A DNA stretch of 64,000 nt from Amycolatopsis xylanica (GTDB lineage: Bacteria > Actinomycetota > Actinomycetes > Mycobacteriales > Pseudonocardiaceae), in the NCBI RefSeq assembly GCF_900107045.1, contig NZ_FNON01000014.1, positions 91,180 to 155,179 on the forward strand, in the 5' to 3' direction. A program made the position numbers and the translations under genes. Of this stretch, positions 35,509-43,849 are shown in pieces. Every line of letters begins with the position of its first letter. The stretch's first letter is position 1. The notes below the pieces were generated by a model. That model did no database searches and was not told where the DNA came from. It saw only the letters and a list, made by a program, of their open reading frames with translations.

Positions 35509-36404
35509 CGGAGGAGGAAGGACTTGCGCCAGAAGTACATTCCCGGCTTGCCGACGAGACCGGACTCCTGCAGGAACGGCATGATCTTGCCGCCGGCCCA
35601 GTGGATGGTGTCCTGCCAGTGCTCGTTGTTCAGCGCGGCTTCGACACCATCACGCGGCCTGATGCCGACGGCCTTGTACACGCCGGGGTTGATGAACGCC
35701 CGCGTCACGAAGTACGAGATCAGCGCGATGATGAACTGCTGGTAGACGATCTCCTTCTTGGACAGCTTCGCCATCCCGCGGGTGACCTCTTCGCGGGCGA
35801 ACGTGACGTGCCGCGCCTCTTCGAGCACGTGGATCCGGTTCACCATCCGCACCAGCGGCTGGATGTCCGGGTCGTTCATCTGCTCGCGCTGCAAACGGTC
35901 CAAGACCTCTTCGGCGACCAGGATCGCGCCGTAGCGTGCGGGTCCGTAGCTGATGGTCGGCATGAGCTTGGCGAGCCGGCGCAGCCACGGGACCGGGCCG
36001 TACGCGGGGCAGCCGATGCGCGCGGCCATCCGCGCGAACATGGTCGAGTGGCGGCACTCGTCCGCGACCTCGGTCAGCGCGTATTGCGCGTGCGCGCTCG
36101 TCGGGTCCTGCTCGTAGACCTCCTTGAGCAGCATCTGCATCAGCAGGATCTCGAACCAGAGCCCGGTCGTGGCCACGCTCGCGACCTCGTGCTTGCCGAG
36201 CTCGATGCGCTGCTCCGGCGTGAGCTTGTCCCACAGTTCGGTGCCGTAGAGCGAGGACCGGTGTTCCGGGATGAAGCGCTTGCCCTCGACGAGCGGCGCG
36301 GCCCAGTCGAGGTCGACATCGGGGTCGTAGAACTTGGTCGCCGAAGACTTGAGCAGCCGTTCGGCGGTCTTCTCCCGGTCGGGTTCCCTGAGCGTCCGCG
36401 TCAT
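35505..36404 (-). CDS. AurF-like diiron oxygenase
   Basis: 299 residues. Ferritin-like four-helix protein with two carboxylate/His pairs: EVADECRHSTMF (ExxxH-type) and EEARHVTFAREE, plus an earlier GKHEVASVATTGLWFE. This is the signature of the AurF p-aminobenzoate N-oxygenase and related diiron oxygenases found widely in actinobacteria. The substrate is unknown: an arylamine or fatty chain are both plausible. It is the first gene of a two-gene operon with the hydrolase, divergent from a TetR gene with a 17-bp palindrome between them. Confidence 0.85.
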   Translation of the reverse strand: MTRTLREPDREKTAERLLKSSATKFYDPDVDLDWAAPLVEGKRFIPEHRSSLYGTELWDKLTPEQRIELGKHEVASVATTGLWFEILLMQMLLKEVYEQDPTSAHAQYALTEVADECRHSTMFARMAARIGCPAYGPVPWLRRLAKLMPTISYGPARYGAILVAEEVLDRLQREQMNDPDIQPLVRMVNRIHVLEEARHVTFAREEVTRGMAKLSKKEIVYQQFIIALISYFVTRAFINPGVYKAVGIRPRDGVEAALNNEHWQDTIHWAGGKIMPFLQESGLVGKPGMYFWRKSFLLR

Positions 36405-36433
36405 CGCGTCGTCCTCCCAAATGCGTGTAACTT

Positions 36434-36450
36434 GAGGTAACAGTTACCTC
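36434..36450. promoter_or_regulatory. Palindromic operator between TetR and the AurF-like gene
   Basis: GAGGTAACAGTTACCTC is a perfect 8-bp inverted repeat around one central base. It lies in the 53-bp gap between divergent starts (36404 minus, 36458 plus), seven bases before the TetR ATG. A TetR dimer bound here would cover both promoters. This is the natural candidate for autoregulation plus control of the oxygenase operon. Confidence 0.75.
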
Positions 36451-36457
36451 TGGTAGC

Positions 36458-37231
36458 ATGACTCCCGTGATCGAACGTGTCAAGCGCAACAGCAAGCAGG
36501 CCAGCAAGCGCCCCGCGAGCGACGAGGAGACCGGCGACGCCCGCCGCGACCGCTGGCGCAAGCACCGCATCGCACGCCGTGCGGAGTTCGTGGAAGCTGC
36601 CCTGCGCGCGCTCGACAAGCACGGCCCCGAGCTGGGCATGGAGGACGTCGCGGCGGAAGCCGGCGTCACGAAACCGGTGCTGTACAGGCATTTCGACGAC
36701 AAGGCCGACCTGTACGTGGCACTCGGCCAGCGCGGCACGGAGATCCTGTTCCAGCGCCTGATCCCGGCCATCAACGCCGAGCTCGCGCCGGTGCCCCGCA
36801 TCCGGATGGCGCTCGACGCGTTCTTCACCGTGATCGAGGAGCACCCGAACCTGTACCGCTTGCTCGCGCGCGGCTCGTTCCTGGACAAGCCGGTCGACGC
36901 GGACATCGTCGCCGAGGACAAAGAGGTCATCGCGACCGCGCTCACCGCGCTGCTCGGCGACTACATGCGCATGTTCAACATGGACTCCGGCGCCGCGGAG
37001 CCGTGGGCGCACGGCATCGTCGGCATGGTCCAGAACACCGGGGAATGGTGGCTGGACCGGCGATCCATGGGCCGCGACAGCGTGGTCGAGTACCTCACCC
37101 AGATCATCTGGGCCGCCATCGACGGCCTCACCCGGCAGCAGGGCATCGTGATCGACCCGAACCTGCCGCTCGAAGAGAACAAGGTCATCCAGATGAGCAA
37201 GGCTCGTGACACCAACGCGGAGGCCCAATGA
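36458..37231 (+). CDS. TetR-family regulator of the oxygenase cluster
   Basis: 257 residues with an unusually long basic N-terminus (about 45 residues rich in Lys and Arg) before the helix-turn-helix MEDVAAEAGVTKPVLYRHFDDKADLYVAL. The C-terminal domain resembles regulators of mycobacterial alkane and fatty-acid oxygenase clusters. The ATG is seven bases after the operator, so the transcript has little or no leader. It overlaps the DUF4873 gene by four bases (ATGA), which puts that small protein under the same control. Confidence 0.9.
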   Translation: MTPVIERVKRNSKQASKRPASDEETGDARRDRWRKHRIARRAEFVEAALRALDKHGPELGMEDVAAEAGVTKPVLYRHFDDKADLYVALGQRGTEILFQRLIPAINAELAPVPRIRMALDAFFTVIEEHPNLYRLLARGSFLDKPVDADIVAEDKEVIATALTALLGDYMRMFNMDSGAAEPWAHGIVGMVQNTGEWWLDRRSMGRDSVVEYLTQIIWAAIDGLTRQQGIVIDPNLPLEENKVIQMSKARDTNAEAQ

Positions 37232-37548
37232 GCGAGCACGACGAAGACGGCTATTCCGGCGCGGCGGTGCTCGTGCTCGACGGCGCCGAATACGCGGTGG
37301 AAGTGGAGCTGCGCGGCCATTTCCAGCCGATCGACGGCTTCTACCGCTGGTACGGCCGCATCAAGGCCGACGACCGCATCGCCGAGATCGCGGGCGGCAA
37401 GAAGAAGCCAGCCGAGATCCGGATCCCGGAAGGCTCGGCGTTCGGCGAGATCTCGGACCCCGACCCGTGGGGCCGCTACCGGATCATGGGCACGAGCACC
37501 CCGCCGTTCCACGTCCCGACCTCACTCGCCGAACTCGAAGACGCCTAG
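37228..37548 (+). CDS. DUF4873 domain protein
   Basis: 106 residues. It matches the DUF4873 family: YSGAAVLVLDGAEYAVEVELRGHFQPIDGFYRWYGRI. The domain is also found fused to flavin monooxygenases in actinobacteria, and is thought to be a beta-rich accessory domain. Translationally coupled to the TetR gene and divergent from an oxygenase/hydrolase pair, so it may assist that oxidation. Function otherwise unknown. Confidence 0.82.
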   Translation: MSEHDEDGYSGAAVLVLDGAEYAVEVELRGHFQPIDGFYRWYGRIKADDRIAEIAGGKKKPAEIRIPEGSAFGEISDPDPWGRYRIMGTSTPPFHVPTSLAELEDA

Positions 37549-37561
37549 GCGAACCCGCTGG

Positions 37562-37609
37562 GGTCGTGAGTGATCCGGCCGGTTCTAACCGGCATCGCCA
37601 CTCACGACC
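37562..37609. repeat. 48-bp palindrome, copy 3
   Basis: Arms GGTCGTGAGTG (37562-37572) and CACTCACGACC (37599-37609) around GGCCGGTTcTAACCGG. The inner sides are imperfect (GATCC against GCATC). It follows the DUF4873 gene by 13 bp and forms one border of the larger element that ends with copy 4 at 37960-38007. Confidence 0.88.
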
Positions 37610-37959
37610 ACCCGCCCACGGCGATCACGAGCGAACGGGGAGCCGGGCAGTGGTCACAGCCTGAGCCGACCATGTGGCGTTTGGGCCGTCAGATGGCCCA
37701 GACGCCACATCGTCAGCCCGTGGCCGTTGGTCGACCGGGGTCGTGGATGGTCCTATTGACTGGAAAGTCAAACGTGGCGCGGCCTGGCGAGCGAGTTGAT
37801 CTTCGCGAATGGACGAATCTGGACGTTGTGCGGCCAGATCCTTCCGTTCGCCGCGGCTAGCCATCTGCGGGCAAGGTCAGGCTGATTGACTGAGGAGGAA
37901 ATAGGTCGTTCAACGCCTCAAATCCCCCTCAGTCAACTTGCTTGACTTGTGGGCCCGGG
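37610..37959. repeat. Palindrome-bounded non-coding element, copy B
   Basis: 350 bp with no supportable gene. Contents in order: a 16-bp-arm hairpin with one wobble (37672-37687 with 37695-37710, ATGTGGCGT type); a stretch of about 200 bp that is the reverse complement of 12100-12300 with scattered changes; the small GAATCTGG/CCAGATCC hairpin (about 37813-37840); and a hairpin with arms 37876-37895 and 37927-37946. It is flanked on both sides by 48-bp palindromes. The 110 bp nearest 37610 have no match in copy A. Confidence 0.8.
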
Positions 37960-38007
37960 GGTCGTGAGTGTTCTGGCCGGTTCTAACCGGCATCGCCACT
38001 CACGACC
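37960..38007. repeat. 48-bp palindrome, copy 4
   Basis: Arms GGTCGTGAGTG (37960-37970) and CACTCACGACC (37997-38007), core CCGGTTCTAACCGG. It lies 9 bp past the stop of the minus-strand SDR gene and is thus at the 3' end of that gene as well as at the border of the element. It differs from copy 3 at only a few inner positions. Confidence 0.88.
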
Positions 38008-38016
38008 TCGGGCGGT

Positions 38017-38718
38017 TCAGCTGGCGAGTTGCGGGTAAAGGACCGAGACGTCCTGGGACAGGCCCGCCTTGACCTGGCGCGTCAGGTCGTCCGCGAGCAC
38101 TTCGTGCGCGCCGGACTCGACGCCGTCCAGCGCCTGCTTCGCGACCGACTCCGGCGAGGACTTCGGCGCGTCGATGTGCGCGGCCATGTCGGTGTCGATG
38201 TACCCGACGTGCAGGCCCGTCACCCCGATGCCCTTCGGCTTCAAGGCCAGGCGCAGCGAGTTCGACATCGACCACACCGCGGCCTTCGACGCGCTGTAGC
38301 CGTCGGTCAGCCCGACCCACGACAGCACCGAGTGCACGTTGAGCACGTGCCCGCCGCCGTTGCGCTCGATGATCGGCGCGAACGCGCGGACCAGGTGCAG
38401 CACGCCGTAGAAGTTGGTCTCGAACTCCGCGCGCACGTCGTCGACCGGGCCATCGAGGAACGACGCCGAGTTGGACACGCCCGCGTTGTTCACCAGCACG
38501 GTCACGTCCTGGGCCTGCTCGGCGACCGCCGCCACCGAGGCGGGATCCGTGACCTCCAGCGCGAGCGGCACCACGCGCGGGTCGTTGCTCGGCTTAGGCG
38601 AGCGCGCGGTGGCGTAGACCTTCTTCGCTCCCCTGGCCAGCAGGTCGTCGACCAGCGCTTTTCCCAGTCCTCGGCCGCCGCCGGTGACCAAAACGGTGGC
38701 GCCCTGGATCGCGGTCAT
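38017..38718 (-). CDS. Short-chain dehydrogenase/reductase (SDR)
   Basis: 233 residues. Classical SDR: cofactor loop VTGGGRGLGKAL, NNAG at about 84, catalytic Tyr and Lys in YSASKAAV, and Ser in HSVLSWVG before it. The short loop after the first strand favours NADP(H) (ATARSPKP). The substrate is unknown. It is divergent from a TetR gene with a two-part palindromic operator between them, so it is probably induced when that repressor releases DNA. Confidence 0.93.
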   Translation of the reverse strand: MTAIQGATVLVTGGGRGLGKALVDDLLARGAKKVYATARSPKPSNDPRVVPLALEVTDPASVAAVAEQAQDVTVLVNNAGVSNSASFLDGPVDDVRAEFETNFYGVLHLVRAFAPIIERNGGGHVLNVHSVLSWVGLTDGYSASKAAVWSMSNSLRLALKPKGIGVTGLHVGYIDTDMAAHIDAPKSSPESVAKQALDGVESGAHEVLADDLTRQVKAGLSQDVSVLYPQLAS

Positions 38719-38735
38719 GAGCTTCTCCTCAGCTA

Positions 38736-38777
38736 GGAAACAGATCGGTTTCCTCCAAGGTAAACCGATCTGTTTCC
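38736..38777. promoter_or_regulatory. Long inverted-repeat operator between SDR and TetR genes
   Basis: GGAAACAGATCGGTTT (38736-38751) and its exact reverse complement (38762-38777) are separated by 10 bp. Each arm is itself a near-palindrome around GATC, so there may be two adjacent TetR-dimer sites. It fills most of the 89-bp gap between the divergent starts at 38718 and 38808 and would let one repressor close both promoters. Confidence 0.85.
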
Positions 38778-38807
38778 AAGCGCAAGGTTTCGCCGTATGC
38801 TCAGGTC

Positions 38808-39380
38808 ATGACCAAGACACCGACCCGTGACCGGCTGCTCGACACCGCCGCGGAGTTCTTCTACCGGGATGGCGTGCACATCGGGATCGACGCGTTGTGC
38901 AAGGCGGCCGGCGTGTCGAAGCGGTCGATGTACCAGCTGTTCGACACCAAGGACGAGGTGATGGCGGCCAGCCTCGACCGCATCGCGGGCGACTACGAGG
39001 CCAAGCTGCTGCCGCCTGCCGACGACGGCCGTTCGCACTACGACCGCGTCCTTTACGTGTTCGAGCAGCTCGACGAAGCGTCGGCGACGGACACCTACCG
39101 AGGCTGCCCGTTCGTGAGCACGGCCTTCGAGCTCAAAGACCCCGAGCACCCGGCGAGCGTCGTCGCGCGACGCCACAAGCAGAGCCTCACCGACTTCTTC
39201 CGCGCCGAGGCCGAGCTGGCGGGCATCACCGATCCCGACCTGCTCGCGATCCAGCTGACCATGGTGTTCGACGGCGCGGGCGCGCGCGTGGTCGTCCGCG
39301 CGGAACCGTTGCGCGGACTGGCGAAGGCGACGGCGACGGCGGTGTTAGCCGCGTCGGGCTGGCACGGGAGCGGGCAGTAG
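38808..39380 (+). CDS. TetR-family regulator, likely repressor of the SDR gene
   Basis: 190 residues from ATG 38808. Helix-turn-helix: IGIDALCKAAGVSKRSMYQLFDTKDEVMAASL. The C-terminal part has YRGCPFVSTAFEL, a pattern common in TetR proteins (C-terminal domain type 16/LmrA-like) that sense aromatic or electrophilic compounds. Divergent from the SDR gene with a 42-bp operator between. Its last 36 bp overlap the end of the convergent membrane protein gene. Confidence 0.92.
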   Translation: MTKTPTRDRLLDTAAEFFYRDGVHIGIDALCKAAGVSKRSMYQLFDTKDEVMAASLDRIAGDYEAKLLPPADDGRSHYDRVLYVFEQLDEASATDTYRGCPFVSTAFELKDPEHPASVVARRHKQSLTDFFRAEAELAGITDPDLLAIQLTMVFDGAGARVVVRAEPLRGLAKATATAVLAASGWHGSGQ

Positions 39381-40619
39381 GAACTTCGGCCAGTTCGACA
39401 GGTGGTGCAGCGCCCATTCGAGCGGGCCGCGGCCGATCCACTTGCGCCAGGCCATCGCGGCGAGGATCGCCACCGCCGAGAACTCGAGGAAGTGCGCCAT
39501 GCTGTACACGCCCTCCTCGCCTTCGTGCCACAACAGCGAAATCGCGACGAAGTGCAGGACGTACGCGCTCAGCACGCGCCCGCCGAGATCGGCCAGCGGC
39601 CGCACCGCGCGGGTGAACCTGGCGGCGACCAGCTGGCAGCCGCCGATCACCGCGGCCGCGATCCCGATCGAGATGACGAAGTCGAACGGCGTGTAGGAGG
39701 CGCCGGTCGGCAGCAGCTCCCACGCGAGCGTGGTGGTCGGCGGGGTGCCGTGGATCCAGGTCTGGTTGAGCGAGAACAGCTGCTCGGGGGTCATGCCGTA
39801 GTGCGCGGCCTCGTCGCCGAGCGAGCGGTAGATCGCGTTCATCCCGCCCAGCAGGTCGGTCGCGATCCACGAGACGAGGTACCCGAGCGCGGCCACCGCG
39901 ACCCCGCCGAAGAAGAGACGGCGGCACACTCGCGCCGACCCGAGGTCCAAGCGGCCCAGCGCCATCCCGGCGAAGATGTAGGTCATCAGGTTCAGCGCGG
40001 GAAAGGTCCCGGTGATCAGCAGGATGACCGAGCCGCGCAGGAAGGCGGCCGACGAGCCGAAGTCTTCGAGCGAGAGATCCGGCGGCAGGAAGGTCAGGCC
40101 GCGCGGCTCGATCTGCGCCCGGATCAGGAACGAGATGAACGGGAAGAGCGCCGCGGCCACCACGGCCGCGCTGGCCAGCACTTTCGCGCCGAAACGCAGC
40201 CAGGGAATCGCGAAAAGGAAGCAGACGCCGTAATAGGCGAGGATGACCAGATAACCGGTGTCGAGGTTCGTGAGCCAAAGCCCCAGTGCGACCAGCAGCG
40301 GGGCGCGCGTGCCGAGCCGCAGCATGACGCTGGTTCTCGCCCGGCCGGTCTTCGGGTTCCGTCCGCCCGACATCAGCGAGATCGAAACACCGGCCAGCAC
40401 GGCGAACAACGCGGCCGAATGGCCTTCGAAGACCCGGAAGAAACTCGCGTAGCCACCCGCGGCCGGATCAGGCCCGACGTGCACGGCGTACATGCCGAGC
40501 ACGGCCAAGCCGCGCGCGACATCGATTCCGGTCAGCCGGACTGTCTTCTGGGGAACCGGGGCGAGTGGCGTGTCGTGCACGCCCGTCGCGCGATCGGCCA
40601 AGACGGTTACGTCGTCCAC
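39345..40619 (-). CDS. YeiB/DUF418-type multi-pass membrane protein
   Basis: 424 residues with about ten hydrophobic segments. The start RLTGIDVARGLAVLGMYAVHV is the hallmark of YeiB/DUF418 and heparan-N-acetyltransferase-like membrane proteins. A C-terminal DUF418-like stretch follows (GGRVLSAYVLHFVAISLLW). The family resembles acyltransferase-3-like membrane proteins, but activity is unproven. It overlaps the convergent TetR gene by 36 bp at the 3' end. A 219-bp gap with one hairpin separates it from the next upstream gene. Confidence 0.82.
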   Translation of the reverse strand: MDDVTVLADRATGVHDTPLAPVPQKTVRLTGIDVARGLAVLGMYAVHVGPDPAAGGYASFFRVFEGHSAALFAVLAGVSISLMSGGRNPKTGRARTSVMLRLGTRAPLLVALGLWLTNLDTGYLVILAYYGVCFLFAIPWLRFGAKVLASAAVVAAALFPFISFLIRAQIEPRGLTFLPPDLSLEDFGSSAAFLRGSVILLITGTFPALNLMTYIFAGMALGRLDLGSARVCRRLFFGGVAVAALGYLVSWIATDLLGGMNAIYRSLGDEAAHYGMTPEQLFSLNQTWIHGTPPTTTLAWELLPTGASYTPFDFVISIGIAAAVIGGCQLVAARFTRAVRPLADLGGRVLSAYVLHFVAISLLWHEGEEGVYSMAHFLEFSAVAILAAMAWRKWIGRGPLEWALHHLSNWPKFLLPAPVPARRG

Positions 40620-40782
40620 CTCGTCTCTCGGTCAGCTCCACTGAAAACCATTCCCCGGAAGGGTGGTGCGTGAAACTGAGAGAGACCTGAATCCCAGCAG
40701 GGCACGACCTGTGATTTACGTCAGCGCCCCGAAAACCGCTGGTACACGGGATAGAAATGACCAAGAGAACCCGGACGGCCGC

Positions 40783-40827
40783 CCGGATTCGCGATGTCGG
40801 AGCGCGGCCCCGTCAGCGCGAATCCGG
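40783..40827 (-). terminator. Hairpin downstream of the DUF3107 gene
   Basis: Arms CCGGATTCGCG (40783-40793) and CGCGAATCCGG (40817-40827) are perfect over 11 bp with a 23-base GC-rich loop that can fold further. It begins 12 bp past the DUF3107 stop on the minus strand and has no T-run. Probable terminator. The rest of the gap 40620-40838 shows nothing I recognise. Confidence 0.6.
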
Positions 40828-40838
40828 CGAGCGCGCGC

Positions 40839-41069
40839 TTAAGAACCGACGGCGAAGCCGACCTTGCGGACGTCGACGGGGGCGATCTCGATGTAGGCGA
40901 TGCGCTCGGCGGGCACGATGTACTTGCGGCCCTTCTCGTCATCGATACGGAAGATCCCGTCGCTGGACTTCAGCGCGTCGGCGACCAGCTTCTCGACCTC
41001 GTCGGGAGACTGGCTGCTGGAGACCACGAGCTCCCGCGGAGTCTCCTTGATGCCGATCTTGACCTCCAC
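40839..41069 (-). CDS. DUF3107 small protein (TB9.4-like)
   Basis: 76 residues from GTG 41069, chosen because GGAGGTCACAC stands directly upstream; a longer frame exists but lacks this. The sequence EVKIGIKETPRELVVSSSQS and the end IAYIEIAPVDVRKVGFAVG match DUF3107, an actinobacterial family including the mycobacterial protein TB9.4 (Rv3208A). It is a small, soluble, acidic-basic balanced protein of unknown function. 40 bp downstream of the ferritin-like gene, same strand, order conserved in mycobacteria. Confidence 0.9.
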   Translation of the reverse strand: MEVKIGIKETPRELVVSSSQSPDEVEKLVADALKSSDGIFRIDDEKGRKYIVPAERIAYIEIAPVDVRKVGFAVGS

Positions 41070-41109
41070 GTGTGACCTCCGCTTATTCGAGTGGCGTACC
41101 AGGACCAGG

Positions 41110-41763
41110 CTAGCCGAGTCCGAGCACCTGCATCCGCTTGGTGTGTCCCTGCTGCAACCGCCGGAACAGCCCCGCGATTCCCGCCAGATCACCGGATCCG
41201 GAGATGATCAGCTCGGCGAGCCCGTCGCGCTCGGCCACCACGTACTGGGCCTGGGTCAGCGCCTCGCCCAGCAGCCGCCTGCCCCACAGCGCGAGCTTGT
41301 CGCGCTCGCGCCTGTCCGCCTCGATGCCCGCGGCGACCTCGCGCTCGGCGAACGCGGAGTGCCCGGTGTCGGCGAGCACGCTGAGCACCAGGTCCTTGGT
41401 GTCCGGGTCGAGCCAGTGCGCGATCTCGCGGTAGAGGTCGGCGGCGAGCCCGTCGCCGACGTAGGCCTTCACCAGTGACTCGAGCCACGAGTTCGGCGCG
41501 GTCGACCGGTGGAAGTTGTCGATGTGGCCGATGAACGGCTGCATCGCGCTCTCGATGGCGACGCCGTACCCGGCCAGATGCTTCTTCAGCAGGTCGTAGT
41601 GCCCGATTTCGGCGGCGGCCATCGACGCCAGCGCGGCTCGTCCGGACAAATCGGGCGCGGTGCGCGCGTCCTCGGCCATCCTGTCGAACGCGGAGAGCTC
41701 GCCATAAGCCAGCACGCCGAGCAGGTCGACGACGCCTTCGTTGATTTCTCGTGCCTCGGTCAC
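41110..41763 (-). CDS. Ferritin-like fold protein (MiaE-like, Rv3210c type)
   Basis: About 217 residues from GTG 41763 (VTEAREINEG). A further GTG at 41853 would add 30 residues that look unstructured, so the start is uncertain. Four-helix ferritin-like pattern with carboxylates/His: AYGELSAFDRMAEDA, AAAEIGHYDLLKKHL, and LADTGHSAFAEREV further on. The family is related to the tRNA hydroxylase MiaE, but its substrate in actinobacteria is not settled. It precedes DUF3107 on the same strand and is divergent from the DEAD-box gene. Confidence 0.8.
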   Translation of the reverse strand: MTEAREINEGVVDLLGVLAYGELSAFDRMAEDARTAPDLSGRAALASMAAAEIGHYDLLKKHLAGYGVAIESAMQPFIGHIDNFHRSTAPNSWLESLVKAYVGDGLAADLYREIAHWLDPDTKDLVLSVLADTGHSAFAEREVAAGIEADRRERDKLALWGRRLLGEALTQAQYVVAERDGLAELIISGSGDLAGIAGLFRRLQQGHTKRMQVLGLG

Positions 41764-42089
41764 GTCCGAGAGGGTATCGGGCGTGGCCAGAGATGGATCC
41801 CACTCGAGGTTCGGCGCGCCTACGACTGTCGCAAAAGGCCTGACCAGGTACACTGCGTGGGTATTTGACTAAAGTACCCGCTCCTCGACGGCCAGGCTCC
41901 TACGCACCTCGTAGCCGGGCCGCGACCTTCGAAAAGCCGTCGTGAGCTGCGGAGACAATGTGCGTGCACGCCTCGATAAGGCATTCCCGCGAACCAAGAA
42001 CCGGTGCGGTCGAGTGTCGAGTAGTGACCAGGCAGTGCGCGCTGGCATGAGAGAGGCTGATCACCCTGACCGCACAATCAACCGACCCG
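41764..42089. other. Long divergent intergenic region before the DEAD-box gene
   Basis: If the short ferritin-like start is right, 326 bp lie between divergent starts. An imperfect palindrome GGTATTTGACTAAAGTACC occurs at 41860-41878 and includes a TTGACT that could be a -35 box. The frame of the DEAD-box protein stays open to about 42061, but with no standard start codon better than GTG 42090. DEAD-box helicases are often controlled through long leaders; that is an inference here. No RNA family recognised. Confidence 0.4.
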
Positions 42090-43778
42090 GTGGCGCTCGA
42101 GCACAGTGAGAGCGGACCGGCCATGCTCGACACCTCGCACCCGCTGCAGGCCGGTGCCCCCGTCGAGCCCGAAGCCCCGACCTTCGAGTCCTTCGGCGTC
42201 AAGCCGGAGATCGTCAAGGCGCTCGCCGAGGCGGGCATCGAGCGCACCTTCGCCATCCAGGCGCTGACGCTGCCGCTGGCCATGGCGGGCGACGACCTCA
42301 TCGGCCAGGCACGCACCGGCATGGGCAAGACGCTCGGCTTCGGCGTCCCGCTGCTGCACCGCGTCGAGACCCCCGGCGACGGCACCCCGCAGGTGCTGGT
42401 CGTCGTGCCGACCCGTGAGCTCTGCGTCCAGGTCACCAACGACCTCAAGGGCGCCAGCAAGCACCTCGGCATCCGCACGCTCGCCATCTACGGCGGCCGC
42501 CCGTACGAGTCGCAGATCGAGGCGCTGCGCAAGGGCGTCGACGTCGTGATCGGCACCCCCGGCCGCCTGCTCGACCTGGCCGAGCAGCAGCACCTGGTGC
42601 TCGGCAAGATCCGCGGCCTGGTCCTCGACGAGGCCGACGAGATGCTCGACCTGGGCTTCCTGCCCGACATCGAGCGCATCCTGCGGATGGTGCCGGAGAA
42701 GCGCCAGACCATGCTCTTCTCGGCGACCATGCCGGGCCCGATCATCACGCTGGCCCGCACCTTCCTCACGCAGCCGACGCACATCCGCGCGGAGGAGAAC
42801 GACGCGGGCGCGGTCCACGAGCGCACCACCCAGTTCGTCTACCGGGCGCACTCGATGGACAAGCCCGAGCTGATCGCCCGCGCGCTGCAGGCCGAGGGCC
42901 GTGGCCTGTCGATGATCTTCACCCGCACCAAGCGCACCGCGCAGAAGGTGGCCGACGAGCTGGTCGAGCGCGGGTTCGCCGCGGCGGCCGTGCACGGCGA
43001 CCTCGGCCAGGGCGCCCGTGAGCAGGCGCTGCGCGCGTTCCGCTCCGGCAAGGTGGACGTGCTGGTCGCCACCGACGTCGCCGCCCGCGGCATCGACGTC
43101 GACGACGTGACCCACGTGATCAACTACCAGACGCCGGAGGACGAGAAGACCTACGTCCACCGCATCGGCCGCACCGGCCGCGCGGGCAAGACCGGTGTCG
43201 CGATCACCCTTGTCGACTGGGACGAGGAGCCGCGCTGGAAGATGATCTCGGACACGCTCGGCCTCGACAAGCCGGAGCCGGTCGAGACGTACTCGTCGTC
43301 GAAGCACCTGTTCGAGGACCTGGGCATCCCCGAGGGCACCACCGGCCGCCTGCCGCTGGGCCAGCGCACCCGCGCGGGCCTCGGCGCCGAGGCCGAAGAG
43401 GACTTCGGCGGCAAGAAGCGTGGCCGCGGCCGCCGCTCCGGCCCGGCCTCGGCCTCAGCCGACGAGGACGCGCCTCGCAAGCGCACGCGGGCCCCGCGCA
43501 AGCGCACCCGTGGTGGCGCGGACGCTGCTGCCGCGATCGAGGCGGCCGACGCCGCCGCGAAGACCAGCGAAGGCGAGACCGAGTCCGGCGAGGCGAAGAC
43601 GCGCACGCGTCGCCGCACGCGCAGCGCCGCTGCCAAGCCCGCCGCCGAGGCATCCGGCCCGGCCGCCGCCGAAAAGGAGACCGGCGAGACCGGTGAGCGT
43701 CCCGCTCGCCGGCGCCGTCGCCGCCGTCCCGCGGGCGCCGGATCAAACAGCACCGAAACACCCGCTTCGGCAGAGTAG
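42090..43778 (+). CDS. DEAD-box RNA helicase with basic Ala/Arg-rich tail
   Basis: 562 residues from GTG 42090 (ATG 42123 also possible). Motifs in order: Q motif FAIQ with preceding FESFGV, Walker A ARTGMGKT (about 74-81), VPTRELC, DEAD, SAT, FTRTKRTAQ, and the C-terminal VATDVAARGIDVDDV and HRIGRTGRAG. After about residue 430 comes a low-complexity tail rich in Arg, Lys, Ala and Glu that would bind RNA. It resembles RhlE-type helicases and mycobacterial Rv3211, with the same neighbours. Role: RNA remodelling, ribosome assembly or decay. Confidence 0.95.
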   Translation: MALEHSESGPAMLDTSHPLQAGAPVEPEAPTFESFGVKPEIVKALAEAGIERTFAIQALTLPLAMAGDDLIGQARTGMGKTLGFGVPLLHRVETPGDGTPQVLVVVPTRELCVQVTNDLKGASKHLGIRTLAIYGGRPYESQIEALRKGVDVVIGTPGRLLDLAEQQHLVLGKIRGLVLDEADEMLDLGFLPDIERILRMVPEKRQTMLFSATMPGPIITLARTFLTQPTHIRAEENDAGAVHERTTQFVYRAHSMDKPELIARALQAEGRGLSMIFTRTKRTAQKVADELVERGFAAAAVHGDLGQGAREQALRAFRSGKVDVLVATDVAARGIDVDDVTHVINYQTPEDEKTYVHRIGRTGRAGKTGVAITLVDWDEEPRWKMISDTLGLDKPEPVETYSSSKHLFEDLGIPEGTTGRLPLGQRTRAGLGAEAEEDFGGKKRGRGRRSGPASASADEDAPRKRTRAPRKRTRGGADAAAAIEAADAAAKTSEGETESGEAKTRTRRRTRSAAAKPAAEASGPAAAEKETGETGERPARRRRRRRPAGAGSNSTETPASAE

Positions 43779-43785
43779 TTTTATG

Positions 43786-43820
43786 CGCACTTCCGGCTGA
43801 GACCCTCAGCCGGAAGTGCG
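43786..43820 (+). terminator. Hairpin terminator after the DEAD-box gene
   Basis: Arms CGCACTTCCGGCTGAG (43786-43801) and 43805-43820 are perfectly complementary over 16 bp with a 3-base loop ACC. It starts 7 bp after the TAG stop. No T-run follows. The next gene starts at 43850, so its promoter, if any, must overlap the hairpin. Confidence 0.82.
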
Positions 43821-43849
43821 GCGAAACAGCTGGTGCGCGGGGAGACGGC

